The notes under the pieces were generated by a model. That model was not told the DNA's origin. It ran no database searches and worked only from the letters and a program-made list of their open reading frames with translations. DNA of 64,000 nucleotides from contig NZ_NBOF01000008.1 in assembly GCF_002104475.1 (NCBI RefSeq), positions 1-64,000 of the forward strand. The letters run 5' to 3'. Source of the stretch: Cognaticolwellia mytili. Lineage in GTDB: Bacteria; Pseudomonadota; Gammaproteobacteria; Enterobacterales; Alteromonadaceae. Shown piece by piece: positions 18,577 to 27,531 of the stretch (within the stretch, counting starts at the first letter, position 1; every line of letters starts with the position of its first letter). The translations under genes were made by a program, and so were the position numbers.

Positions 18577-18721
18577 TTTTGTTCCTTTTTGATTTTATTG
18601 AAATACTAAAGTGAGCTATTGAAAACTAACCTTGAGTAATTTCTAGTAAAAACAAAGTAGCAAGTTTGACATATTATGTCAAACTTGCTGGTTTAAGGAA
18701 AAATTTAATGAGCTAAGGTAC

Positions 18722-19426
18722 TTAGTCAAATTTATTAGCTAACTCCCTATGCTCTAATTTAGCAGCGAGTGGTCTTAATAAGCCTTCAGCGATGATTGCG
18801 GCATAGAGTAATACGACTAGGTTAACGGCATAAGCTCGGTGGAATATAATAGCCTCATCAACATTGGTATGAATTGCAATACTACCGATGAGCAAGCCAA
18901 TAAGTGCTGCACCATAAATAAAGTATATTTGTCTTTTAAATATGACGGATAAAAACTCTGTTGCCGGCGTTGGTGAAATGTCACTGGCAAACAAGTAGCT
19001 AAGCCCTTTGAATGACTTCAACAATCCAGTGGAGCCAAAAGCGATCACTGTGGCTGCATACATAAATAACAGCACAAACAATAAACTTTGAACGTCTATA
19101 AATTGCGAGATTCCTCCGGCAAGTATCGCTAGCATTGTAACGACACCTGTTACCACCAGTAACGCTAAAAAACTCTGCATAATATTTTTCCTCTTCCAAT
19201 TTACATCTAGGGTTGATGAAACAGGGAATAACTCTTTTGGAGAAATATTAAATGCTGCCGCTAGTGCTAACTGAGTTTCCGCTGAACTATTGCCATCTTT
19301 TTCTGCGCGTTGAATGGTTCGTAAGCTTAGGCCAGAAGCTTTAGCTAATAATTCTTGCGACCAACCATTGTCTTTACGGAAGTGTTTTACCCTTTCAGAG
19401 GATAAATTAGTACTGAGGCTTTGCAA
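18722..19426 (-). CDS. XRE-family regulator with membrane domain
   Basis: This is a 234-residue protein. Residues 1-70 form a Cro/CI-type helix-turn-helix (VKHFRKDNGWSQELLAKASG, then LSLRTIQRAEKDG). Residues 80-225 hold about four membrane helices (FLALLVVTGVVTMLAILAG, LLFVLLFMYAATVIAFG, FIYGAALIGLLIGSIAI, VVLLYAAIIAEGLL). Such membrane-bound HTH proteins are assumed to couple a membrane signal to transcription; the target is unknown. It may be autoregulatory. The 893-nt gap upstream separates it from the TonB receptor. Confidence 0.82.
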   Translation of the reverse strand: MQSLSTNLSSERVKHFRKDNGWSQELLAKASGLSLRTIQRAEKDGNSSAETQLALAAAFNISPKELFPVSSTLDVNWKRKNIMQSFLALLVVTGVVTMLAILAGGISQFIDVQSLLFVLLFMYAATVIAFGSTGLLKSFKGLSYLFASDISPTPATEFLSVIFKRQIYFIYGAALIGLLIGSIAIHTNVDEAIIFHRAYAVNLVVLLYAAIIAEGLLRPLAAKLEHRELANKFD

Positions 19427-20319
19427 TGAATACTCCTAAAAATGTCATTTTCGTTTCGCCAGCAAATATGCAATTGAGGTTAGAAAAAAGCGAGAAATAC
19501 CTTACGTCATTATAGCGTCATTGTTGTGACAGGCTAATGCTTTCAATTAGTTGTGATGATATCGCTAATTAACTTTAACTAGAAAAATCAGCTAAATTAA
19601 CCTTCAATAGAGTACAGACTATTCCATGTGAATATTTTTTTTTCTCTATTGGTAGTATCTGTTGTTAGAGCCGTAATATTATTTTTTTGAGCAACTCAAA
19701 TATTTAGCCGTGTGATTTTTTGCATGCAGATGTTGATATTACTCATAATCAGCTTATTTATAACATAGCATTTAATGTTTTTATTTTTTGAAATGTCAGC
19801 AGGCTTCCTTACCGTTAAAAAATATTTTTTCATTTGAAAATATCAGCTTAGGTAAAAATTAATTTACTATTGTTGTAAATCGTTAATGGATACCAAAGGT
19901 AATGTTATTAACTTTTGTGTTACATTTGGTTACATATTTTTTACTTTTGAGGTTATTCGAATAAATATTTACTTTTTAGAAAAAGACAATTGTTAACTTT
20001 ACTTTAGTTCAACTACAGCTGTTAACGTTATGTGCAAAGGTAAATAATTCGCTAAAACTTATAAAAAATCACTTTTTATGATTAAAAATATAGACTTAGC
20101 TAAGCTGTTCTTTAATTGAGCTATTGTTTGGCTAAATTCCTCGTGATTAACTCCTAATGGTAAGAGCGCAACTTATTCCACAACGTTTTCTGCCTTTTGT
20201 CTTTTTATAGAACAATCAAAATTGCAAAGAGAACGATGCAAAGTTGCACCTATTAATTCAAGCGTAGCTATATCAGCAAGCTTGATCATTACAATAATAA
20301 AAATTGAAGGGATATCGTC
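19427..20319. other. 893-nt AT-rich non-coding region upstream of a TonB receptor
   Basis: I find no convincing gene, tRNA or riboswitch here. Features seen are long T and A tracts and a close repeat, GTTACATTTGGTTACAT, near 19920. No terminator hairpin or Fur-type box was clear. The region presumably holds promoters for the XRE gene (minus) and the TonB receptor (plus). A long leader or small RNA is possible but unsupported. Confidence 0.5.
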
Positions 20320-22695
20320 ATGTCTAAAAAGTTATCTAACTTAATGAAAACCAGTCTAGTGTGCTGCGGAGTTATTACAGCATTAAGCTCTGCACAAACA
20401 ATCGCTGAAGAAAGTGCAAGTAATGCAGAAGAAGAGCAAGTAGAGCGTATAATGGTTACTGCTCGTAAAAAAGAAGAAAGTATTATTGAAGTACCTATGG
20501 CTATTTCAAGTATTTCAGCCATGGAAATTGTTGATAGAAACTATATTGATTCACAAGATCTTTATCGTACATTAGCTGGTGCAGCAGCGCCTCGTGGAGA
20601 GTTGATTCTAAGAGGCCTGAGTGGAGGTAACAGTTCTGTACCTGGTACAACTGCAACATTCACTGATGGCGTACCTTTTGAATTTACCAACCTTTCGGAT
20701 GTTGAGCGTGTTGAGGTACTTAGGGGGCCACAGGGGACATTGTATGGATCAAATGCTATTGGCGGTACGATTCGTGTTATTACTAAAAAGCCAGTAATGA
20801 ATGAATTTGAATTATTTGGCTCAATGCAAGGGAAAGCTGAAAAGAGTGTTGCGGGATACGATTCTAATATGTCTTTAGGTATCAACTTGCCACTAGTAGA
20901 CGATACCTTGGCGTTGCGTGTAAATGGTAATTTATACAATAACAAGCGACCTATGGTGAATGCGTATACAGGTAACCAAAGTGAATCTGACGGTAACTTT
21001 ATTCGCACACAATTATTATGGGAACCTGCTGACGATATGCGTTTTACTTTTGGTTATGTTCGTGAAGAGTATGATTCAGAAGGTACTACTTTAGGTGATC
21101 GTTCTAAACCAGGAGGATACTATGAGGCTGTATTAACGCCAGATGCAGATGCCCCATACGGATATGATGTGAGTGAAAACTGGATTGACTGTGATGCTAA
21201 CCTTGAGCGTCCAGCCTGTTTGTTAGGTGGAGAAAATATTTTAGATAGAAATGTTAAAGATAAATATACTGTTTATGACCTAATCGACGGTACGTATAAT
21301 GAGCAAACAGACTTGTTCTCTTTAGCTTTTGAATACGACAACTTATTTGATATAGCCTCAGTGAGCTATGTTGGTTCGTATCGCGAGTATGAAGAAGGAG
21401 GACTAGATAACTGGTCTCGTCTTGATGCAAACGACATGTTCCGTACTTGGATCATAAATGATGATTTTGAAGAGCGAACAACGCATGAACTACGTTTTCA
21501 AAACCTAGACGTAAACAGTCCAATTAGCTGGACTGTTGGTATGTTTTACGACAAAACTACTGAGCCTAAAAACCCTAACGTACAGTGGCAATATCATGAG
21601 GGTGGTGATCAAGTTTCTGCTTTAGCCAACTATTGGTGGGGTGTAGATGCAACAGCGACAGGTATTGAAGAGTTTAACGACGCTAACCGTAACTGGAATT
21701 CAGCACGTGTAATTGCATGGGAAAAAGAGCTATCCTTTTTTGCTGATGCATCATATACAATTGATGCAGGCGACATGGGGGAAATTGAGTTGAATGCCGG
21801 TATTCGCCGTTATGACCTTGAAGATTATAGCCACACAACCTCTGCTGGTATTTGGTCTGAAGACAATGTGATTACAAGTGGTAAAGAAAGCGGTAATCGT
21901 TTGAAGTTCAGTGCCTCTTATCGTCCAAGTGATAACTTCTCTACTTACTTCTTATATTCTGAAGGTTATCGCCCTGGTGGTAACAATGGCCCATTAGCAC
22001 AGTCATGTGTTAACGACCCTAAAGCTGGTGATAAGAAAGACCGTTATACCAGTGATAAAATCGATAACTATGAAGTGGGTTTCAAAGGCTCTGTATTTGA
22101 CGGTAACTTTACATTTGCTGCTGCCGCTTACCAAATTGACTGGACAGATATTAAAACCGATATTTATATGGACACTTGCGGATTTAGTTACACAGCCAAT
22201 GGCGGTGAAGCTGTTTCAAGAGGCTTGGAGTTTGAATCAACAGCTCAGTTAACAAACGATATCTCAATGGTATTTAATGCTTCTTATACCAAGTCAGAAC
22301 TAACAGAAGATAATGACGCTATTAGTGGTAAGAAAGGCGACGATATGACTATGGTTCCCGATTACAACGCTTATCTTGCTTTTGATAAATCGATAGAAGC
22401 TTTTGGTAAACAAGCCTATATTCGTATTGATATGACAGCATATGGTGCCTATAAGACACACTTTAAAACACTTCCTAGCGATGAAGTCGATGCTTATCAA
22501 GTATTTAACTTATCTGGCCGTGTTGAAGTTTCTGACTCTGTACAATTAAGTCTTCACATCAATAACTTGTTTGACACTGAAGATGTTAAGTACAAAAATG
22601 CACGTAGTCGTAGCGCGACAAGCACTGCACAACAGTATATCGAGTACTTGCCAGAACGTAATTTAACTGTTCGTTTAGATTATACATTCTTCTAA
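20320..22695 (+). CDS. TonB-dependent outer-membrane receptor
   Basis: This is a 791-residue outer-membrane receptor. It has a signal peptide (MSKKLSNLMKTSLVCCG to about residue 29), an N-terminal VERIMVTARKKEE segment, and a plug domain with RGLSGGNSSVPG, VERVEVLRGPQGTLYG and NAIGGTIRVITKKP. A 22-strand barrel ends in the C-terminal aromatic LDYTFF. The plug wording resembles receptors for carbohydrates, vitamins or aromatic compounds more than siderophore receptors, but the substrate is not predictable. It is monogenic with its own terminator and convergent with the hut genes. A histidine-related substrate is possible only by position. Confidence 0.93.
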   Translation: MSKKLSNLMKTSLVCCGVITALSSAQTIAEESASNAEEEQVERIMVTARKKEESIIEVPMAISSISAMEIVDRNYIDSQDLYRTLAGAAAPRGELILRGLSGGNSSVPGTTATFTDGVPFEFTNLSDVERVEVLRGPQGTLYGSNAIGGTIRVITKKPVMNEFELFGSMQGKAEKSVAGYDSNMSLGINLPLVDDTLALRVNGNLYNNKRPMVNAYTGNQSESDGNFIRTQLLWEPADDMRFTFGYVREEYDSEGTTLGDRSKPGGYYEAVLTPDADAPYGYDVSENWIDCDANLERPACLLGGENILDRNVKDKYTVYDLIDGTYNEQTDLFSLAFEYDNLFDIASVSYVGSYREYEEGGLDNWSRLDANDMFRTWIINDDFEERTTHELRFQNLDVNSPISWTVGMFYDKTTEPKNPNVQWQYHEGGDQVSALANYWWGVDATATGIEEFNDANRNWNSARVIAWEKELSFFADASYTIDAGDMGEIELNAGIRRYDLEDYSHTTSAGIWSEDNVITSGKESGNRLKFSASYRPSDNFSTYFLYSEGYRPGGNNGPLAQSCVNDPKAGDKKDRYTSDKIDNYEVGFKGSVFDGNFTFAAAAYQIDWTDIKTDIYMDTCGFSYTANGGEAVSRGLEFESTAQLTNDISMVFNASYTKSELTEDNDAISGKKGDDMTMVPDYNAYLAFDKSIEAFGKQAYIRIDMTAYGAYKTHFKTLPSDEVDAYQVFNLSGRVEVSDSVQLSLHINNLFDTEDVKYKNARSRSATSTAQQYIEYLPERNLTVRLDYTFF

Positions 22696-22717
22696 GTAGT
22701 CATTAACCTTCAAAGCA

Positions 22718-22745
22718 AAGGAGCCTTTTATCAGGTTCCTTTTTA
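22718..22745 (+). terminator. terminator of the TonB receptor gene
   Basis: AAAGGAGCC at 22718-22726 pairs with GGTTCCTTT at 22734-22742 (one G-U pair), then T. It is 22 nt after the stop. Confidence 0.75.
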
Positions 22746-22753
22746 ATTGCACC

Positions 22754-22914
22754 AGACCATCCATAAAAAGCATGGTAGAGAAACCTCTAATAGCTGAGAA
22801 CAAACATGTTTTTCATTTTCGTTCGTAAAGAGTTATCGGTAATGCTGTTGGCTCCAACATGCAGGGATGGTCTAATGCCTTGAAAGAGAAGATCTCTTAG
22901 AAAGTTCTGTACAT
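22754..22914. repeat. candidate dispersed repeat element, copy A
   Basis: AGACCATCC (22754-22762) and GGATGGTCT (22865-22873) form a perfect 9-bp inverted repeat enclosing about 100 bp. The adjoining 22872-22914 segment aligns without gaps to 43368-43410 at 35 of 43 positions, and its hairpin (AGAGA/TCTCT) has a compensated base-pair change there. This looks like a non-coding mobile or RNA-structured element placed between convergent genes. Confidence 0.5.
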
Positions 22915-22942
22915 AAAAAAGCCGACAAATGTCGGCTTTTTT
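22915..22942 (-). terminator. terminator of the hutCHU transcript
   Basis: AAAAAAGCCGAC pairs with GTCGGCTTTTTT around AAAT. It is symmetric, so it can act on both strands. It lies 44 nt beyond the hutU stop on the minus strand. Confidence 0.88.
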
Positions 22943-22986
22943 ATCATAGAGTAAGAGCTTTTAGCGCTAGTTAAAGCATTAGCAAC

Positions 22987-25011
22987 TTACAGTGATAAGT
23001 TATCTAAAATATCATCTTCAACTAAGTTGGCTAAGGTCACTTTAAGCTTAGGTGTACGCGCCATTTCGCGTTTAATAGCGAAATTAGCTTCTTCATTACG
23101 TGCCCAACTACGACGTGCAATACCATTGTTAACATCAAACAATAACATTGATTTTAAGCGACGTTCTGCAGCTGCTGAGCCGTCAAGCAACATACCAAAA
23201 CCACCGTTAGTCACTTCACCCCAGCCAACGCCACCACCATTGTGGATTGAAACCCAAGTTGCGCCACGGAAGCTGTCACCTATAACATTGTGAATCGCCA
23301 TATCGGCGGTAAAACGGCTACCGTCATATATGTTTGATGTTTCGCGAAATGGTGAATCTGTACCACTAACATCGTGATGATCACGACCAAGTACTACTGG
23401 GCCAATTTCGCCGTTGTTAATAGCATCATTAAAGGCTTTAGCAATTTCCATACGGCCTTGTGCATCAGCATAAAGAATACGTGCTTGTGAGCCAACCACT
23501 AGCTTGTTTTGTTTCGCGTCTTCAATCCAAGTGATGTTGTCTTGCATTTGCTGCTGAATTTCTTCAGGTGAATCAGCCATGATTTTTTTCAGTACACTTG
23601 CAGCAATGGCATCAGTTTTATCTAAATCTTCTGGTTTACCTGAAGCACAAACCCAGCGGAATGGACCAAAACCATAGTCAAAACACATAGGGCCTAAGAT
23701 ATCTTGCACGTATGATGGGTATTTAAAGTCAATGCCATTTTCTGCCATGACATCGCCGCCAGCACGTGATGCTTCAAGTAGAAAAGCATTGCCGTAATCG
23801 AAGAAGTAAGTACCACGCGCTGTGTGTTTATTAACAGCTGCAGCATGACGCTTTAAAGTTGATTGTACTTTCTCTTTGAATACTTCTGGCTCTTCACGGA
23901 TCAATCGATTTGATTCTTCGTAGCTAATATCTACAGGGTAATAACCGCCTGACCATGGATTATGCAATGAGGTTTGGTCTGAGCCTAAATGTACATAAAT
24001 TTCTTGCTCATAGAAGTTTTCCCATACATCAACAATATTGCCAATATAAGCAATTGATACGACTTCATCATTAGCTTGTGCTGATTTAACACGTGCAACT
24101 AAGTCATCCATGTTATCAATTAGCTCATCAACCCAACCTTGCTGATGGCGCTTAGTGGCAGCATTTGCGTTAACTTCAGCACAAACCGTTACACAGTTCG
24201 CAATGTTACCTGCTTTTGGCTGAGCACCACTCATACCGCCTAAACCGGCAGTAAGGAATATTTTACCTTGTGGGTTTTCGCCTTTGCTCTTACCTTTATT
24301 CAGTACCTTGCGAAATGCATTCATCACGGTAATCGTTGTACCATGTACAATGCCTTGAGGACCGATATACATAAATGAGCCAGCAGTCATTTGGCCATAT
24401 TGGGTAACACCTAAGGCGTTAAACTTTTCCCAGTCATCAGGCTGAGAGTAGTTAGGTATCATCATACCGTTAGTCACAACTACACGTGGTGCATCTACCG
24501 ATGAAGGGAACAAGCCCATTGGGTGGCCAGAGTATAAATGTAAGGTTTGATCACTTTCCATTTCACTTAAATACTTCATGGCTAATAAGTATTGTGCCCA
24601 GTTTTGGAATACAGCCCCATTGCCACCGTAAGTAATTAGCTCTTCTGGATGCTGTGCTACAGCAGGGTCTAAGTTGTTTTCGACCATTAGCATGATGGCA
24701 GCTGCCTGCTCACATTTTGCTGGGTAATCAGTAATAGAACGTGCTTGCAAATGATAGCTTGGCTTAAAGCGATACATGTAAATACGGCCAAAGTCTTTTA
24801 ACTCTTGCGCGAATTCAGTTGCTAGTTCTTGATGCCACTCTCTTGGAAAATAACGTAAAGCATTTCTTATTGCCAACTGCTTTTCTTCTACGCTAAGAAT
24901 ATCTTTACGTTTAGGTGCGCGGTTAGCATCAGCAGGGTAAGGCTTAGCTGCTGGTAATTTTGTTGGGATACCTTGCATAATCATATCTTGGAAATTCATT
25001 GTTGCTTCCAT
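22987..25011 (-). CDS. hutU: urocanate hydratase, long (eukaryote-like) form
   Basis: Urocanase converts urocanate to imidazolonepropionate, step 2 of histidine breakdown, using tightly bound NAD+. The protein has 674 residues, whereas the common bacterial form has about 555 and the animal enzyme about 676. Core motifs are visible: ITYGGNGAVFQNW, LYSGHPMGLFPS, MTAGSFMYIGPQGIVHGT, TAGLGGMSGAQPKA and the C-terminal HNGGGVGWG. The ATG at 25011 is preceded by a strong AGGGAG ribosome site. hutH ends 14 nt upstream, so the two are one operon. Confidence 0.96.
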   Translation of the reverse strand: MEATMNFQDMIMQGIPTKLPAAKPYPADANRAPKRKDILSVEEKQLAIRNALRYFPREWHQELATEFAQELKDFGRIYMYRFKPSYHLQARSITDYPAKCEQAAAIMLMVENNLDPAVAQHPEELITYGGNGAVFQNWAQYLLAMKYLSEMESDQTLHLYSGHPMGLFPSSVDAPRVVVTNGMMIPNYSQPDDWEKFNALGVTQYGQMTAGSFMYIGPQGIVHGTTITVMNAFRKVLNKGKSKGENPQGKIFLTAGLGGMSGAQPKAGNIANCVTVCAEVNANAATKRHQQGWVDELIDNMDDLVARVKSAQANDEVVSIAYIGNIVDVWENFYEQEIYVHLGSDQTSLHNPWSGGYYPVDISYEESNRLIREEPEVFKEKVQSTLKRHAAAVNKHTARGTYFFDYGNAFLLEASRAGGDVMAENGIDFKYPSYVQDILGPMCFDYGFGPFRWVCASGKPEDLDKTDAIAASVLKKIMADSPEEIQQQMQDNITWIEDAKQNKLVVGSQARILYADAQGRMEIAKAFNDAINNGEIGPVVLGRDHHDVSGTDSPFRETSNIYDGSRFTADMAIHNVIGDSFRGATWVSIHNGGGVGWGEVTNGGFGMLLDGSAAAERRLKSMLLFDVNNGIARRSWARNEEANFAIKREMARTPKLKVTLANLVEDDILDNLSL

Positions 25012-25025
25012 AATAAAAACTCTCC

Positions 25026-26549
25026 CTATTTATTTTCATCAGTGCTAACGGTAAATGCTTGTGATTTAACTAAGGCGATCATGGCATCAATATCAGGCTT
25101 TAATAGTCTATCTTCTTCAAGTTTTGCCACTTTTTCTCTGATCACGGCAAAGTTTTTCTCAATAATGTCTGAGCACTTATTCGGGCGTCTAAAGTCAATT
25201 GCTTGCGCGGCATACATCAGCTCAATCGCTAAAATTTTCTCTAAGTTACCTAAGATTTGGTTAAACTGTCGGCTTGAAATACTACCCATAGAGACATGGT
25301 CTTCTTGTCCCATTGAGGTTGGAACACTATCAGCTGAAGGTGGAAAACAAAGTGATTTGTTTTCAGTCACTAACGCAGCAGTCGCGTATTGTGGGATCAT
25401 CATGCCTGAGTTTAAACCGCCGGCAGTAGTTAATAACCGTGGTAAACCGTGTAAGCCTTCTAACAATAAGTAACAGCGACGGTCTGAAATATTACCTAAT
25501 TCAGAGGCCGCAATAGAAGCGTAATCAAGCACCATCGCTAAAGGTTGACCATGGAAACTACCACCTGAAATAGCTTCTTCGCTACTGATAACAATTGGGT
25601 TATCAGTAACTGAGTTCATTTCAATTTCAGCTAACTCTTCTAAATGGTAATAAGCATTGCGTGATGCACCATGTACTTGTGGAATGCATCTTAAAGAGTA
25701 TGGGTCTTGTACACGGTCACATTCTTCATGATCAGCCATGTTCTCTGAATTTTGAAAGAATGCTCTCATGCGTGCAGCAACTTCTAAGTTGCCTTTGAAA
25801 GCACGGGTTTTATGTAGTTCTTCTCTAAACGGCGATTCGCTACCTTGCATACCTTCAATACTCATAGCACCTGTTAAATCTGCTAGATTTAATAAGTAAC
25901 GCATTTTGGTTAAGCCAGTAATGGCATGTGACAGAATAAACTGTGTACCATTAATTAACGCTAAGCCTTCTTTCGCGTGCAATTCCATTGCTGCTAAACC
26001 GTGTTCTTTAAGAAGTTTAGCTGCTGGAACTATTTTATCATCTTGCCCAGCTTCACTTACCCAAAACTCACCTTCACCTAAAAGCGGTAAGAATAGGTGA
26101 GAAAGAGGAGCTAAATCACCCGATGCGCCCACCGAGCCTTGCTCTGGTACGACTGGAATTAAGTCAAGCTCGATAAAGGCTAGCATTCTTTCTACGGTTT
26201 CTAAGCGAATACCTGAGAAACCTTGACTAAGGGCATGAACCTTGGTGATCAGCATTAGCTTTGAAATTGCTTTGGCAATTGGCTCGCCTACACCAACGGC
26301 ATGGGTAATAAGCAGGTTTTTTTGCAGTAAATTTGTGTCTTCTGGGGAAATCTGGGTGTCGCATAACGGACCAAAACCGGTATTAATACCATATACAGCT
26401 TCATTTGATGCAGCCATTTTCTCAACACGTTGGCGACTTGTGTCTATTTTATCTAAAGCTTCTTGGCAAAGTTCGGCTTTAATACTGCCATTGGCAATAC
26501 CGTTAACAATATCAAGGTTTAGACGATCGATACCATATTTAAACGTCAT
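25026..26549 (-). CDS. hutH: histidine ammonia-lyase
   Basis: HutH deaminates L-histidine to trans-urocanate, the first step of the pathway. The 507 residues are typical. GSVGASGDLAPLSH carries Ala142-Ser143-Gly144, which cyclise to the MIO electrophile. YGINTGFG near residue 53 and the QDYVS-equivalent GQEDHVSMGS near the C-terminal third are conserved active-site segments. It lies between hutC and hutU with short gaps (23 and 14 nt), all on the minus strand. Confidence 0.98.
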   Translation of the reverse strand: MTFKYGIDRLNLDIVNGIANGSIKAELCQEALDKIDTSRQRVEKMAASNEAVYGINTGFGPLCDTQISPEDTNLLQKNLLITHAVGVGEPIAKAISKLMLITKVHALSQGFSGIRLETVERMLAFIELDLIPVVPEQGSVGASGDLAPLSHLFLPLLGEGEFWVSEAGQDDKIVPAAKLLKEHGLAAMELHAKEGLALINGTQFILSHAITGLTKMRYLLNLADLTGAMSIEGMQGSESPFREELHKTRAFKGNLEVAARMRAFFQNSENMADHEECDRVQDPYSLRCIPQVHGASRNAYYHLEELAEIEMNSVTDNPIVISSEEAISGGSFHGQPLAMVLDYASIAASELGNISDRRCYLLLEGLHGLPRLLTTAGGLNSGMMIPQYATAALVTENKSLCFPPSADSVPTSMGQEDHVSMGSISSRQFNQILGNLEKILAIELMYAAQAIDFRRPNKCSDIIEKNFAVIREKVAKLEEDRLLKPDIDAMIALVKSQAFTVSTDENK

Positions 26550-26572
26550 ATTAACGCTCCTGAATTATAAAA

Positions 26573-27283
26573 TTAAAAAACTAAATGGCTACCTAAACGG
26601 TATTTATTACCAGGTGCCGTTAATATAGCTAAGCTGACAACGCCTTGGCTTGACCAAGTACGGCGCTTAACCTGTAAGCAGGGAGTAGTATTAGTAATAC
26701 TCAATAATTCGCAGATATCTGCGCTGGCAAGAATAGCTTCAACTTCATGGGTTGCTTCTGTCAGCGGTGCTTCAGAAGATAGGTATTCATGTGGGGTGAT
26801 TTTGGTATAATCTTGTGCTAAATAATTTGGTACTAACTTTGGATTAACAAAGCGTTGTTCCAACTGAATAGCGGCATCATTTTCAAAATGTAATACGCTG
26901 GAAAAATAGGCTTTATCTCCAGCTTTTAACGCCAACAAAATAGCCACTTCTTCATTGACGTCGATAGCTTGCAATGCAAGTTGTGTGGCATGATGTTGAT
27001 GACCTCGGTCTTGTATTTCATCAGCGATATTACGAATTTCTAATAACGATGATTGCGATTTAAACGTGGCGACAAAGGTACCAGAGCCTTGAGAGCGTAC
27101 TAATAAACCTTGTTCAGTCAACTCTTGTAAAGCACGGCGAGCGGTCATTCGGCTAACGGAAAACTGTTCAGTTAGCTCGTTTTCAGACGGGACTTTACTA
27201 TGCTCAAGCCATTGGCCAGATTCGATCTTTTCGCAAATGTACTGTTTGATGATGGTATACTTGGCGGGCTTTAATTGTGTCAT
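26573..27283 (-). CDS. hutC: histidine utilisation repressor HutC (GntR family)
   Basis: This 236-residue regulator has an N-terminal GntR winged helix (SENELTEQFSVSRMTARRAL then GLLVRSQGSGTFVA) and a C-terminal UTRA effector domain (about 85-230), which in HutC binds urocanate and releases DNA. It is the first gene of the hutCHU transcript and diverges from hutI. Two perfect TTGTATATACAA palindromes lie in the intergenic region, so it should repress both directions including itself. Confidence 0.95.
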   Translation of the reverse strand: MTQLKPAKYTIIKQYICEKIESGQWLEHSKVPSENELTEQFSVSRMTARRALQELTEQGLLVRSQGSGTFVATFKSQSSLLEIRNIADEIQDRGHQHHATQLALQAIDVNEEVAILLALKAGDKAYFSSVLHFENDAAIQLEQRFVNPKLVPNYLAQDYTKITPHEYLSSEAPLTEATHEVEAILASADICELLSITNTTPCLQVKRRTWSSQGVVSLAILTAPGNKYRLGSHLVF

Positions 27284-27335
27284 TGTTATGCTCGGTTAAT
27301 GTTGTAACTGGGTAATAACGAAAAGTCACTTTAAC

Positions 27336-27347
27336 TTGTATATACAA
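27336..27347. promoter_or_regulatory. HutC operator 1
   Basis: TTGTATATACAA is a perfect 12-bp palindrome 53 bp upstream of the hutC start. It resembles the TTGTAT-N-ATACAA type operators of HutC/GntR regulators. Its centre is exactly 40 bp from that of operator 2. Confidence 0.82.
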
Positions 27348-27375
27348 TCTCATCTTTTTTAGAGTAGGTCAAGGG

Positions 27376-27387
27376 TTGTATATACAA
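27376..27387. promoter_or_regulatory. HutC operator 2
   Basis: This is a second identical TTGTATATACAA, on the hutI side of the intergenic region. The 40-bp centre spacing is close to four helical turns, so both sites face the same side of the DNA. Confidence 0.82.
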
Positions 27388-27531
27388 GCTTGCTTGTTAA
27401 TTTGCTATCGGTTAGAGTGCGAATTATTAATGGTACCAATCTCTTTGGTATTAGAACATTTAACCACTAGTTTACTACATTGCAGAATACAGGTTAAAAC
27501 TAGCCGGGAAATAATTGCTTTGGAATTTTTT

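Noticed and set aside
20320-22695. TonB receptor as a histidine transporter of the hut pathway
   Set aside because: It is convergent with hut genes, has its own terminator, and no HutC operator was found upstream.
27376-27531. N-terminal extension of HutI from a TTG
   Set aside because: It begins inside a HutC operator, adds 52 residues unlike the family, and the ATG at 27532 gives the normal length.
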